The notes: generated by a model from the sequence alone, not told the origin. 64,000 nucleotides of DNA from Thermosynechococcus vestitus BP-1 (GCF_000011345.1 NC_004113.1:620001-684000); one strand, 5' to 3'; positions 48,433 through 60,344 are shown, counted from the stretch's first letter. Numbers and translations are program-made.

Positions 48433-50202
48433 ATGCTGACTCTTCCTAAAGCTGGCCGCTCTGGCCGTTTTCGTCGCCTGCTGGCCTATCTGCGTCCTCA
48501 CCAAACAAAAATCTGGGGGGGCATTGCAGCGCTTTTCATTGTCAATCTCCTAGGGACCTATTTGCCCCTGTTGATCGGCACCGCCGTTGATGAGTTGCAG
48601 ACCAAGTTTGACTTTCAACGGGTGGTGTTCTACGCCCTGCTGCTGATTGGGCTAGCCTCCTTAATGTGGCTGATTCGCATGGCCTCGCGCCTGTGGATCT
48701 TTGGTGCCGGACGATTGGTGGAATTTGACCTCAAGCAACGGCTGTTTGAGCATCTCCTGCGTTTAGAACCCAGTTACTTTGCGGAAAATACCCCTGGGGA
48801 TCTCATTAGCCGCGCCACCAGTGATGTGGATAACATTCGGCGGCTAGTGGGCTTTGCTCTTTTAAGTGCTGCCAACACCGTCTTTGCCTACGGTATGACA
48901 CTGCCGGTGATGCTGGCAATTCATCCGGGGTTGAGTTTAGGAGCGATCGCCGTCTATCCAGCCGTTCTCTTTATTGTCCAAACTTTTAGCGATCGCCTGC
49001 GGGCAGAGCAGCTAGATGTGCAACAAAGCCTCTCAGAACTCAGCGATCTCATCCAAGAGGACATGAGTGGCATTGCCCTCATTAAAATCTATGGCCAAGA
49101 AGCCAACGAGCAGCGCCAATTTCAGCAGTTAAATCAAGACCTACTCCGCAATAACTTGGTACTGGCCAAAACCCGCAACATTCTCTTTCCGCTCTTGGGG
49201 GGGATGGTCAGCTTTAGTCTATTGATTTTACTGTGGTTTGGCAGCCGCATGATTGCTGCTCATACAATTCAAGTGGGGGATTTTATTGCCCTGTTGCTGT
49301 ACATTGAGCGGCTAATTTTTCCGACGGCCCTTTTGGGCTTTACAATTACTACCTACCAACGGGGGGAGGTGAGCATTGACCGTATTGAAGCGATTTTGAG
49401 TGTCGAACCGCGCATCAAGGATGCCCCCGATGCCATTGCCCTCCCCCGCGATCGCGTTCAGGGACACCTGTGTTGTCAGGACTTGACCTTTACCTACCCA
49501 AATCGCAGCACTCCCGCTCTCAATCACCTCAGTTTTGAAATTCAAGCGGGGGAAATGGTGGCGATCGTTGGCCCCATTGGCTGTGGCAAATCCACGTTGG
49601 CCAGTGCCCTACCTCGTTTGCTGGAGATTGCTCCCAATCAAATTTTCCTTGATGGCATTGACATTACACGGTTGCGCCTTGCCGATCTGCGGGGAGCGAT
49701 CGCCTACGTGCCCCAAGAAAGCTTTCTCTTTAGCACCACCATCAAAAACAACATTCGCTACGGCGAACCTGACGCCACAGAACTCAAGGTCATTGCTGCT
49801 GCCAGCCAAGCCCAAATTCACAAGGAAGTTCTCAACTTTCCCCAGCAGTACGAAACCCTTGTGGGGGAGCGGGGCATCACCCTCTCTGGGGGACAGCGAC
49901 AACGAACCGCTTTGGCCCGTGCCCTGCTGGTAGAAGCGCCCATCCTGGTTTTAGATGACGCCCTTGCCAGTGTTGATAACCAAACTGCCAGCCAAATTTT
50001 GCAGGCACTACGGGAGCAACGGCGCACGCGTACAGTGCTGTTTATTTCCCATCAACTATCGGCAGCAGCAACCTGCGATCGCATTCTTGTCATGGATAAA
50101 GGGCGGATTGTTCAACAGGGAACCCACAATGAACTGGTGGCCACCGCGGGACTCTATCAATCCCTTTGGGAGCAGTATCAACTGGAAAGCTCCCTGGCAT
50201 AG
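48433..50202 (+). CDS. ABC exporter half-transporter with degenerate Walker B glutamate
   Basis: 589 residues. A type IV (MsbA-like) membrane domain with six helices (about 20-310) precedes a nucleotide-binding domain. Walker A is GPIGCGKST, the Q-loop is in YVPQESFLFS, the signature is LSGGQRQR and the H-loop ISHQLS is intact. Walker B ends in VLDDALASVD, so the catalytic Glu is replaced by Asp, as in one half of heterodimeric exporters such as TM287 or BmrC. A partner half is therefore expected elsewhere. Substrate unknown. GAGG lies close to the ATG. Confidence 0.88.
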   Translation: MLTLPKAGRSGRFRRLLAYLRPHQTKIWGGIAALFIVNLLGTYLPLLIGTAVDELQTKFDFQRVVFYALLLIGLASLMWLIRMASRLWIFGAGRLVEFDLKQRLFEHLLRLEPSYFAENTPGDLISRATSDVDNIRRLVGFALLSAANTVFAYGMTLPVMLAIHPGLSLGAIAVYPAVLFIVQTFSDRLRAEQLDVQQSLSELSDLIQEDMSGIALIKIYGQEANEQRQFQQLNQDLLRNNLVLAKTRNILFPLLGGMVSFSLLILLWFGSRMIAAHTIQVGDFIALLLYIERLIFPTALLGFTITTYQRGEVSIDRIEAILSVEPRIKDAPDAIALPRDRVQGHLCCQDLTFTYPNRSTPALNHLSFEIQAGEMVAIVGPIGCGKSTLASALPRLLEIAPNQIFLDGIDITRLRLADLRGAIAYVPQESFLFSTTIKNNIRYGEPDATELKVIAAASQAQIHKEVLNFPQQYETLVGERGITLSGGQRQRTALARALLVEAPILVLDDALASVDNQTASQILQALREQRRTRTVLFISHQLSAAATCDRILVMDKGRIVQQGTHNELVATAGLYQSLWEQYQLESSLA

Positions 50203-50278
50203 GGGAGCTACCGCCGCCATTGTCCCTCAAGTGAATCGGCAACTCCTACGGCTACCTGTGGGTAAGGGTGAAGGGGAA

Positions 50279-50416
50279 CTACTGCCCTGGGGTTTGCGGA
50301 CTGGGAGATTCCGTTGGGGTTTGGTTATTGGTCGTACCGCCGCCACAGGCAACCAGTGTTGTAGAAAAACCAACTAAAATGAGGCCCAAAGCAGCAAGCT
50401 TATAAAGAGACTTCAT
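50279..50416 (-). CDS. Small lipoprotein
   Basis: 45 residues from ATG 50416, with GAGGAG upstream. A signal peptide (KSLYKLAALGLILVGFSTT) ends in a lipobox LVAC, followed by GGGTTNNQ and a Pro/Ser/Thr/Gln-rich tail. After processing only about 22 residues remain, anchored by the lipidated Cys. This tiny disordered lipoprotein is of unknown function. The longer frame to 50476 is not supported. Confidence 0.75.
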   Translation of the reverse strand: MKSLYKLAALGLILVGFSTTLVACGGGTTNNQTPTESPSPQTPGQ

Positions 50417-50570
50417 AGAACTCCTCACAACAGATAATAGATAACAGGTAAGGATTAAACAGTTCTTTTCTATCAAGTTTGCTGCGGGATTGGCAACTGC
50501 GGGTCAACCATCGAGCATAGAGATCTCCCTCAAAAGTACCACCGAAGCCTAGAGAGCAACTATACCCCCT

Positions 50571-51323
50571 ATGACCACTGAGCGATTACAAAAAGTCCTT
50601 GCCCATTGGGGAGTGGCCTCACGACGCCATGCGGAAACCCTCATTCGCAGCGGTCAAGTCTTTGTCAATGGTCAGCGGGCAAAGTTGGGGGACAAAGTAG
50701 ATCCGGCGCGCGATCGCATTGAATACAAGGGAGAGCGCCTGAACCCACCCCGCCCACCCCAACGGCTCTATCTACTCCTCCATAAACCCAAGGGGGTCCT
50801 CTGTACCTGTCACGATCCCCAAGGTCGAACTACAGTTCTGGACCTATTGCCCCCAATGTATCAGCGCGTGGGGGGCTTGCATCCTGTGGGTCGCTTAGAT
50901 GCTGACTCCAGTGGTGCCCTACTGCTGACCAATGATGGGGCCTTCACCTACTATCTCAGTCATCCCCGCCATCACATCCCCAAAACCTACCGTGTTTGGG
51001 TGCAGGGACAGCCGCCCGAAAACGTGTTGCAAAGATGGCGACAGGGCATTCCCTTGGATGGTGTGATGACCTTACCGGCAACGGTGAAGCGCCTTCGCAG
51101 TGAGGGCGATCGCGCCCTCTTGGAAATCATTCTCCACGAAGGCCGCAACCGTCAGATTCGGCGTGTGGCCGATCAGCTTGGCTATCCTGTTTTGGCCTTG
51201 CAACGGATCGCGATCGGCCCAGTTCACCTGGGGCATCTTCGCCCCAGAGCCGTTCGTCCCCTGAGCCGCCATGAATTGGCCGCCCTGCAGCCAACTACGA
51301 AGACCCAGCCTAAGAGCCAGTGA
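50571..51323 (+). CDS. RsuA/RluB-family rRNA pseudouridine synthase with S4 domain
   Basis: 250 residues. The N-terminal S4 RNA-binding domain (ERLQKVLAHWGVASRRHAE) is followed by the catalytic VGRLDADSSGALLLTNDG and the end motif HEGRNRQIRRVADQLGYPV. It isomerises a uridine in 16S or 23S rRNA. Similarity by eye favours RluB but does not settle the target. The last 14 bp overlap the convergent P-type ATPase gene. Confidence 0.88.
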   Translation: MTTERLQKVLAHWGVASRRHAETLIRSGQVFVNGQRAKLGDKVDPARDRIEYKGERLNPPRPPQRLYLLLHKPKGVLCTCHDPQGRTTVLDLLPPMYQRVGGLHPVGRLDADSSGALLLTNDGAFTYYLSHPRHHIPKTYRVWVQGQPPENVLQRWRQGIPLDGVMTLPATVKRLRSEGDRALLEIILHEGRNRQIRRVADQLGYPVLALQRIAIGPVHLGHLRPRAVRPLSRHELAALQPTTKTQPKSQ

Positions 51324-53619
51324 CTTTTGGTGGCCTATGCTGCACCGGGTGATCTGGGTGGGTCGCTTCCCATTCCGCAAGAAATTCCTTCGTATCTTTG
51401 ACCGCAGGTAAGGGCAACGGACCACCGGGACCTGCCAAGGGGCGCAACCCATTCAACTCCGCTAAGATGGCTGTGCCATTGTTAATGACCACTGCCAAAA
51501 TCGGGTCAAGGGCAAAGAACACCCCCGACAGCAGCGCACCAATATTGGGAATCGCAACGATCGCCGTATTTTGCCAGACGATCTCCATCGCCTGCTTGGC
51601 AATGCGAATGGCAAGGGTCAGCCCGCGCAAATCATCCTCCATGAGCACCACATCTGCAGTTTCACGGGCAATATCGGTCGCCCCAGCAAAGGAAATAGAG
51701 ACATCCGCATAGGCAAGAGCTGCGGAGTCATTGATACCGTCGCCACAGAAGGCCACCACTTTACCGCTGTCATGGAGGGCACGCACCACCTCCACTTTCT
51801 TTTCTGGGAAGGCTTCGGCATAGATATTGTTGGGAGCAATTCCTAAGTCTTTGGCCACCGCACGGGCAACGCGGCCAATGTCACCGGTCAGCATGTGGGG
51901 AGTAATGCCTGCCCCCTTGAGTTCACGGATGACTTCGGGGCTTTCGTTGCGGATTGGGTCGCTGTAGAGAATCACGCCAATCAAATGGCCATCCCCAGCC
52001 ACATAGACAATCGAAGCCTGCCCTGAATCAAGGTCAGGAAAGCGTCTATTCAGATCAATCAGGCAAATGTTTTCCTGCTCCATCATGCGGCGGCTGCCCA
52101 CCCGCAGGTCTACACCCCGCACTTTTGTGGCCACCCCGAGGCCAACACGGTATTCCCAGTCTTCACAGTCAAAGAGGGGCTGATGGGTTTCGCGGGCATG
52201 GCGGACAATGGCCTCGGCTACGGGGTGGGTGAGTCCCTGCTCAGCACTGGCGGCCATACTGAGGATGTCATCGGCGCTGAAGCGAGGATCGATGGCTTTA
52301 ATCGCCGTTACACCAGCATGACCTTGGGTAAGGGTGCCTGTTTTATCAAAAACAATCGTGTCAATTTGAGCCAGTTTTTCAATCGCCCGCCCACTGCGAA
52401 TGAGAACGCCATGTTGGGCCGCATAGGTGAGGGCTGACAAAATCGTGGTCGGCACAGAGACCCGAATCCCCGTACCGAGGTCAAGGGTCAGTAGGGCGAT
52501 CGCCCGGTTCAAATCCCCCGAAAGTAACCCCACGCCGGTGCCAATCGCCAAGGTCGGAACCACCATTTGGTTGGCGACAGCAGCAGCATAGTTTTCAATG
52601 CGTGTGTCATGCACTGGTGCCGACTGCATTAAGCCAACAATGACACCCGCCCGCGTATTGTTGCCCACCCGCTCCGCCAAGATCACCAATTGGCCATCCA
52701 CCAGGAGCGTCGAAGCAAAAACCTCCATCCCCTCAGTCCGGGTTACGGGGACTGACTCACCCGTGAGTTTGCACTGATCAATCAGGCCTGTGCCCCGCAA
52801 AATGAGGCCATCAACGGGAATTTGATCCCCTGGATAGACGACAACGCGATCGCCCTCCACGAGATCCTTGACTTCCACCTCCACCTCAACGCCGTCCCTC
52901 TCCACAAAGGCGGTTTTGCCGAGACAGTCAAGCAAATCAAGGTTCGCCCGTTCCGATCTCCGTGCCGTGAGGTCACGGATCACTTCCCCCCCCTCGATCA
53001 GACCCAGCATAAAGGAGGGGGCAAAATAGTGCCCTTGCGTCGTGTGCAGGAAAATGGCCAACCCATCGAGGAAGTCAATCGTTAACTGTTTCTCCTCTTG
53101 AATCGCCTCCCAGGCTCGCTGAAACACTGGCATGGCTCCAGCAATGACCACCGCAGCAATCACATAGCCGGGAATGGGTACCCCCATCAGGGAGGCCACA
53201 CTCAAACCCAAACCCAGAGCTGGTAAGCCCAGGCGTTCCCAATAGTTAATTGGGTGAGCTTCAACGGCAGGGGTGGCCTTTTCAGCACTCAGGGCAGGAA
53301 GGTCTGGATTGGCGGCTACTTGAATTGACTCAAAAATTTGCCCCTGAATCATTGCTAGGGCTTCACCAAAAAGCTTGGGGTTATATTCCACCACAAGGGA
53401 GCAAGCCGGGGGGTTAATGCGTGCCGCCGTCACTGCGGGTAAACTGCCAACAGCGTAGAGCAGCCGTGCCCCATACTCAGCATCAAAGCCCAACCGCGGA
53501 ATACGAATCCGAAAGCGGCCCCTAATCCAATGCACAACCTGATAGTGAACAGTTTCTGTGGTGATAGGCCGCTCAGCTATTTCAGGCTGTGGGGAACGAC
53601 TGCGGGCAATAGTAGTCAT
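51310..53619 (-). CDS. P1B-like P-type ATPase lacking the CPx metal motif
   Basis: 769 residues. The N-terminal HMA-like region (HWIRGRFRIRIPRL) has no CxxC. A membrane region, the actuator loop TGES, phosphorylation site DKTGTLTQG, HP motif (GLTHPVAE) and GDGINDSAAL follow. In the helix that normally has CPC/SPC, the sequence reads LDLGTGIRVSVPT, with no cysteine. It is thus a cation ATPase of P1B architecture whose ion cannot be predicted from the usual rule. The start is ATG 53619 (MTTIARSRS). It is divergent from eno across 227 bp. Confidence 0.88.
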   Translation of the reverse strand: MTTIARSRSPQPEIAERPITTETVHYQVVHWIRGRFRIRIPRLGFDAEYGARLLYAVGSLPAVTAARINPPACSLVVEYNPKLFGEALAMIQGQIFESIQVAANPDLPALSAEKATPAVEAHPINYWERLGLPALGLGLSVASLMGVPIPGYVIAAVVIAGAMPVFQRAWEAIQEEKQLTIDFLDGLAIFLHTTQGHYFAPSFMLGLIEGGEVIRDLTARRSERANLDLLDCLGKTAFVERDGVEVEVEVKDLVEGDRVVVYPGDQIPVDGLILRGTGLIDQCKLTGESVPVTRTEGMEVFASTLLVDGQLVILAERVGNNTRAGVIVGLMQSAPVHDTRIENYAAAVANQMVVPTLAIGTGVGLLSGDLNRAIALLTLDLGTGIRVSVPTTILSALTYAAQHGVLIRSGRAIEKLAQIDTIVFDKTGTLTQGHAGVTAIKAIDPRFSADDILSMAASAEQGLTHPVAEAIVRHARETHQPLFDCEDWEYRVGLGVATKVRGVDLRVGSRRMMEQENICLIDLNRRFPDLDSGQASIVYVAGDGHLIGVILYSDPIRNESPEVIRELKGAGITPHMLTGDIGRVARAVAKDLGIAPNNIYAEAFPEKKVEVVRALHDSGKVVAFCGDGINDSAALAYADVSISFAGATDIARETADVVLMEDDLRGLTLAIRIAKQAMEIVWQNTAIVAIPNIGALLSGVFFALDPILAVVINNGTAILAELNGLRPLAGPGGPLPLPAVKDTKEFLAEWEATHPDHPVQHRPPKVTGS

Positions 53620-53815
53620 GATGGATTCCTACGAATGGTCGGGCAAATGAAGCTAACTAAAGGTCTAGGTAGTTATTAGTCCCGACTTTGTGGATAATCT
53701 ACACCAAAGTTGACTCACAATTAAACCCGTCTTAGACAAAAGAGGCAATGCCCTACAGGACGCTTTATAGCCTAGGTTATCCTCAAACTATTTCAGTTTT
53801 ATGGGGCATCTATCG

Positions 53816-53821
53816 TACAAT
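53816..53821 (+). promoter_or_regulatory. Candidate -10 box of eno (TACAAT)
   Basis: TACAAT lies 25 bp before the eno ATG, and GAGGA (53835-53839) is the ribosome binding site. The -35 position reads TCAGTT, a poor match. Confidence 0.4.
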
Positions 53822-53825
53822 CTAG

Positions 53826-55127
<1,302 letters not shown>

Positions 55128-55925
55128 GTGATTCGCGCCCGCAAACGGTTTGGCCAGCATTGGCTGCGCAGTGAAGCCATTTTAGCTCAGATCATTGCAG
55201 CTGCTGAACTGCACCCGGGCGATCGCGTCCTAGAAATTGGTCCTGGTCGGGGTGCCCTCACTCGACCCCTGTTAGTTAGCGGTGCTGAAGTGGTTGCCGT
55301 TGAACTGGATCGGGATCTCTGTGGCCAGTTGCGGCGGCAGTTTGACAGTGAGCGGTTCCAGTTGATTGAGGGGGATATTCTGCGGCTGGACTTAGCCCCC
55401 TTGGGGTGTAACAAAGTAGTGGCCAATATCCCCTACAACATCACGGGACCATTGCTGGGGCATTTGCTTGGCAGTATCGCCCGACCGCGTCGCCCGGCCT
55501 TTGAGCGGTTGATTCTACTCGTGCAAAAAGAAATAGGCGATCGCCTGATGGCCTCACCCGGCAGCAAGGCCTACGGTGCCCTCTCCGTACGGGTGCAATT
55601 TCTGGCCACCTGTGAGAAGGTGTGTGCCGTGCCCCCCCGTGCCTTTCAGCCGCCGCCTAAGGTGGATTCGGTGGTGGTTTGTCTGCGGCCCCACAGGACA
55701 CTGCCAAGGGTAGGATCGCCCCAATGGCTAGAAACTCTACTAAAACAAGGGTTTGCCACTCGTCGCAAGATGCTGGCCAATGCCCTTAAGTCCCTCGTGG
55801 AGCCGGAGCAGGTGCGCCAAGCACTGCTTCAATTGGGGCGAGATGCCAATAGCCGTGCTGAAGCCCTCAGCCTAGAGGATTGGCTAGCCCTCAGTGAGGT
55901 CCTACGACAACTACAGCAGAATTAG
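55128..55925 (+). CDS. rsmA: 16S rRNA dimethyladenosine transferase (KsgA/RsmA)
   Basis: 265 residues from GTG 55128, directly after the eno stop codon. RKRFGQHWL, the SAM-binding EIGPGRGALT, VVANIPYNITGPLL (NxPY catalytic) and PRAFQPPPKVDSVVV are diagnostic. It dimethylates A1518 and A1519 near the 3' end of 16S rRNA during small-subunit maturation. No ribosome binding site stands out, so translation is probably coupled to eno. The last 15 bp overlap the convergent gene. Confidence 0.95.
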   Translation: MIRARKRFGQHWLRSEAILAQIIAAAELHPGDRVLEIGPGRGALTRPLLVSGAEVVAVELDRDLCGQLRRQFDSERFQLIEGDILRLDLAPLGCNKVVANIPYNITGPLLGHLLGSIARPRRPAFERLILLVQKEIGDRLMASPGSKAYGALSVRVQFLATCEKVCAVPPRAFQPPPKVDSVVVCLRPHRTLPRVGSPQWLETLLKQGFATRRKMLANALKSLVEPEQVRQALLQLGRDANSRAEALSLEDWLALSEVLRQLQQN

Positions 55926-56675
55926 CAGGATCCCCAAGCCGCTAAAGACGCCGGCAGCAATGATGGAGGCACGGGCATACTGCCTCACTTTTTTGGTGAG
56001 GTTTTCTTCTGATTCAAGGGAAATAAAGAATAGTTGCCCCTTCTGGTGAGGACGCCTAATGCGCAGCTTTCCCCGCTCATCACTGGCAGTGCCCACCACG
56101 AACACCTGCTGATTCACTGGCAAAATCCACTCTTCATAGCGATACCCAACTGTATCGCTGTGCTTGGGCAGACTGCTCAAGTCCATCTGAAACCGACCGA
56201 AGGCCAAGTGGGTAGTGTTGTTGTCCTCTTGAAATTCATTGAGAACCTGAACCGTCTCAATTTCTGCGCCGCGGGGATCGACGTAGATTTCCATATCACC
56301 ATCGCGCAGGCGGAAGGGAATGGTCTGCGTATTACTACTGAGGATCTCGTGACGATATTTGGTTTCCGAGGAGCCATCCTCGTGACTCTCTGTTGTTTTG
56401 TATACGCGACTCACACACAGCCGATAGTGGACGCAGGGCAGTCGCTTTAACTCTGAAACCAAAGGCCGATCCGCCACAATTTGACCAGAGATCTTCACAT
56501 ATTCCTGCAGGTAGCCCCCACCAATTTCTTGAGCCACTCGCCGTTGCAGCTCATGTAATTGTGCTGGGGTTGAAGAGACGGCCAAGTTAAGGGCGCGTAC
56601 CTTTAAGCGATAATCCCACCAACCACAAAGCACAAGGACTGCGATGACCAGCAAGATGCCACCGAGAACACCCAT
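55911..56675 (-). CDS. GIDE-domain membrane protein (MUL1/MAPL-like, no RING)
   Basis: 254 residues. An N-terminal helix (LGGILLVIAVLVLCGWWDY) and a C-terminal helix pair (ARASIIAAGVFSGLGILLILL) flank a strand-rich domain. That domain has PCVHYRLCVSRVYKT, FRLRDGDMEIYVDPRGAEI, YRYEEWILPVNQQVFVVGTA and the last block GQLFFISLESEENL. This is the GIDE domain of mitochondrial/chloroplast MUL1-type E3 ligases, here without a RING finger as expected in bacteria. The function in cyanobacteria is unknown. Confidence 0.78.
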   Translation of the reverse strand: MGVLGGILLVIAVLVLCGWWDYRLKVRALNLAVSSTPAQLHELQRRVAQEIGGGYLQEYVKISGQIVADRPLVSELKRLPCVHYRLCVSRVYKTTESHEDGSSETKYRHEILSSNTQTIPFRLRDGDMEIYVDPRGAEIETVQVLNEFQEDNNTTHLAFGRFQMDLSSLPKHSDTVGYRYEEWILPVNQQVFVVGTASDERGKLRIRRPHQKGQLFFISLESEENLTKKVRQYARASIIAAGVFSGLGILLILL

Positions 56676-56860
56676 GGAAGCCTGCGCAAAGCCACCTGGG
56701 TTCAGTGTAGCATGGGGTCAATTGGAAGACGCAGTTGGATGACGGGCGCCTGAGGATGGGCAAATTGTAACGCTACCTTACAGCCGCGCCTGGGAATTGT
56801 CAGCAGTCCCTAGGACAACCAATTCTGGTGGGGTGAGTTGGGGGTGCAAGGAGTGGCGCT

Positions 56861-57868
56861 TCACGGGGCGATCGCCCGCCCTTCGGGGTCTTCAAGCACA
56901 AAGCCGGCATCGGCAATCATTTGCCAATCTTGGTGGGGAGCTTGCCCGGGGGTGGTCAGATAGTCGCCAATAAACATAGAGTTGGCGGCGTAGAGGCCAA
57001 GGGGTTGGAGCGATCGCAGGTGCACTTCGCGGCCACCGGCAATGCGGATCTCTTGGCGCGGCAAGAGGAAACGAAACAGCACGAGAATGCGTAAACAGTG
57101 GCGCGGATTGAGGGTGTGCTGTTCGCCAAGGGGCGTCCCCGGAATGGGAATCAAAAAGTTCACTGGTACACTGGTGACCTGACGCTGCCGCAGGAAGAGG
57201 GCAAGATCAATCACATCGTCATCGGATTCCCCCATGCCTAAGATGCCCCCAGAGCAGGTTGTAATTCCAGCGGCTTGGATATTGGCTAAGGTCTGGTCGC
57301 GATCCCTAAAGGTGTGGGTGGTACAAATTTCACTGTAGAAGTTTTCCGAGGTATTCAGGTTGTGATTGACGCGATCTACACCCGCTGCCGCCAGCCGTGC
57401 CGTTTGCTCAGGGGTGAGTAAGCCCAAGCAGGCACAAATTTTCAGGGGATAGCGTTCCTTGACCGCTCGAATAGCGGCGAGCACTTGCTCAAAGACCTTT
57501 TCACTGGGCGATCGCCCGGAAATCACCATGCAAAATGTACCGGCCTTGAGGTGGGCAGCGCGATCAGCAGCAGCAAGGATTTTTTCCTGGGAGAGGAGGG
57601 GATACTTTTCAATCTCAGCCGTCGAAATTTTGGACTGGGAGCAGTAGTGACAGTCTTCCGGACACAGACCACTTTGGGCATTCAGGAGATAGTGCAGCCG
57701 TACCCGATTGCCCCAGTAGTGGTAGCGGACCCGATAGGCTGCCGCCAGTTGATTCAGGAGTTCTGTATCGGGGGCTTGGAGCACCGCTCGCGCCTGATCG
57801 CGGCTGAGGCACTCATCGGCAAGGGCCAAATTGGCAAGGTGCTGCCAGTCGGTCGTCAAAGTACTCAT
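56861..57868 (-). CDS. bioB: Biotin synthase
   Basis: 335 residues from ATG 57868 ([13 protein letters not shown]), 10 bp after pheT. The radical-SAM cluster motif [13 protein letters not shown], the second-cluster cysteine region (CMVISGR, CACLGLL), [22 protein letters not shown] and [31 protein letters not shown] are typical. It inserts sulfur into dethiobiotin. The reading extended to 57943 overlaps pheT and is rejected. Confidence 0.95.
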
Positions 57869-57878
57869 GGGGTAGCTC

Positions 57879-60344
57879 TTAACTACGAAGGGTAACGGCG
57901 TATTTTTCCACAAGACTATCGCGGATGCGCTGATGGAGTTCATTCACCTCGGCTTCGGTGAGGGTGCGATCGCTGGCGCGGTACGTGAGGCGAAAGGCCA
58001 AACTGCGCTGCCCTGCGGGGACACCGCTGCCACTGTACTCATCAAAGAGTTCGACACTCTCTAGGAAAGAGTCACGCCCCCCCGCTGCTTTCCAAATGGT
58101 GCGACTGAGTTCCGCTACCGTGAGTGCCGTGGGTGCAAAGAAGGCAAGGTCGCGATCGCTGGCGGGATAGGTTGAAAAGGGCTGAAAGACGATCTGGCGA
58201 TAGCGCTCCTCCAGGCGACTTAAGAGCACCTCCAGATCCAGTTCAAAGACATAGATTGCCGCGGGAATCTCGAGAGTGGCCGCATACTGGGGATGTAACT
58301 GGCCAAAGATACCGAGGCGCTCTCCCTGTAAACAGAGAACCGCTGTGCGCCCCGGATGTAACCGTTCATCGTGGCGATCGCTCTGATATTCCACATTTAA
58401 ACCAAAGCGCTGAAAAACGCTCTCAAGAATCCCCTTGGCTTCGTACCATGTCAGGGGCTGAGGCTGTTGCGAGCGGCGCACCCATTTACCCTGCCATGGA
58501 TCACCCCCGATGATGCCCCCCAGGCGATCGTTTTCCCAAAGACCCTCCTCATCTTGACCAAAGACACGGCCAATTTCAAAACCATTGAGGGGCGGATTCC
58601 CCTGTTCGTGGTTGTAGCGGAAGGCCTGCACGAGACCCGTAATGAGATCTGTCCGCAGTGAAGAAAACTCAGCGACTAGAGGATTCACAACCGTGACTTG
58701 ATTCGGCTGCCCCCCCTTGACCCAGGAATAGTGCATTAATTCCGTCAGGCCTGCCCCACGAAAGGCTGCCCGTACCTCCCGCAGTAGGGTGAGTTCTAGG
58801 GGCAATGCCCCCACCTCCGTCTGGGCTGGCAAGGTTTCCTCAAAGCGATCGTAGCCGTAGAGTCGCGCAATCTCCTCAATGAGATCTACCTCCCGCTCAA
58901 TATCACGGAAGCGGTAGGGGGGTACCGTTACCGACCACACCACTAACTCGTCCTCAAGGGTTTCTTGACGGCTGAGGTGAAAGCCAAGGCGGCTGAGTAG
59001 CTCTTCAACGGTCTCTGGGTCCAAATAGGCGGGTTCATCGCTGTCCTCTGCCTCAGACACCACGGCCCCTAAAAGCCGATGCACCTGTTCCAGCCGCAGG
59101 GTGAGGGTACGTTCGAGGGGCGGACGCTGATCCGCCAGCGTGGTATCGCTGACTGTTCCTTGGGCAATTTCTTTTAGGAGGGCGATCGCCTCAGCGGTGG
59201 CTGCCTCGAGTTCTGCTGGGTTAACCCCCCGTTCATAGCGCGCTGAAGCTTCCGTGCGCAATCCCTGGGCACGAGCCGATCGCCGGATCACTGGACTGGC
59301 AAAGAGGGCCGCCTCAAGAAAGACGTTCTGAGTCCCTGGGTGCACCTCGGTCTCTTCGCCCCCCATCACCCCTGCTAGGGCAACGGGCACATCGCCGGCG
59401 GTAATCAGCAGATTCTCCGAACTCAGGCGGCGCTCCTGACCATCCAAGGTTTTCAACGTTTCTCCCGCCTTGGCAAAGCGCACACCAACGCTAACCGGCG
59501 TTTGGGCAGCAACTTTTTGCAACCGATCCCAATCAAAGGCATGGAGGGGTTGCCCCCACTTCAGCAGGATGTAGTTAGTAATGTCCACCACGTTGTTAAT
59601 GGCTCGCAAACCCGCAGCCTCTAACCGTTGCTGCAGCCACAGGGGTGAAGGGGCAATCTGGACATGGGTGATCAGTGTGCCACAGTAGGCAGGACAGGCC
59701 TGAGGGTCAGCGATCGCCAGTTGTACAGGCCCTTTAGCGCCGGACTTTTTGGGGGCGATCGCCCTTGGGGTTGGCAGCGTCAAGGGGGCACCGGTTAATG
59801 CCGCCACTTCACGGGCAATCCCCACCATACTCAGGGCATCGGCGCGGTTGGCGGTGGAGGTGAGGTGCAAAATCACATCATCCAAGCCCAACAGGGGACG
59901 TACATCTTCGCCTACGGTGACTGCATCAGTGAATGTATGAATGCCCTCAGACTCTTTGGTTAGCCCCAATTCAGCAAGGGAGCAGATCATGCCTTCGGAC
60001 TTTACCCCCCGCAGTTTGGCTGGTCGAATTTTCAGATCAATCTTTGCCAGATAGGCCCCCGGTAGGGCCACGGGGACATACAAGCCGGCGGCGGCATTGG
60101 GTGCCCCACAGACAATGGTACGGGGTTCCCCTTGACCCACATCGACTTGGCAGACCCGTAATTTTTGGGCATTGGGATGGGGTTCACAGGCCAGAATATA
60201 CCCCACCACAACCCCTTCAGCCCATGTGCGCCGATCTTCAATGTCTTCGACTTCAAACCCCGCCATCGTCAGGCGATCGGCCAACATCGTTACATCGAGA
60301 TCAACGGCCACCAGTTCCCGTAGCCAGCGAAGGGAAACCCGCAT
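57879..60344 (-). CDS. pheT: Phenylalanyl-tRNA synthetase beta subunit
   Basis: 821 residues from ATG 60344 ([15 protein letters not shown]), with GAGGA 5 nt upstream. The order is an EMAP/tRNA-binding domain ([21 protein letters not shown]), B3/B4, B5, a catalytic-like core ([21 protein letters not shown]) and the C-terminal FDX-ACB anticodon domain ([16 protein letters not shown]...). It pairs with PheS, which is not in this window, to charge tRNA-Phe. It lies in the minus-strand series uxs-ugd-rnhB-pheT-bioB. Confidence 0.96.
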
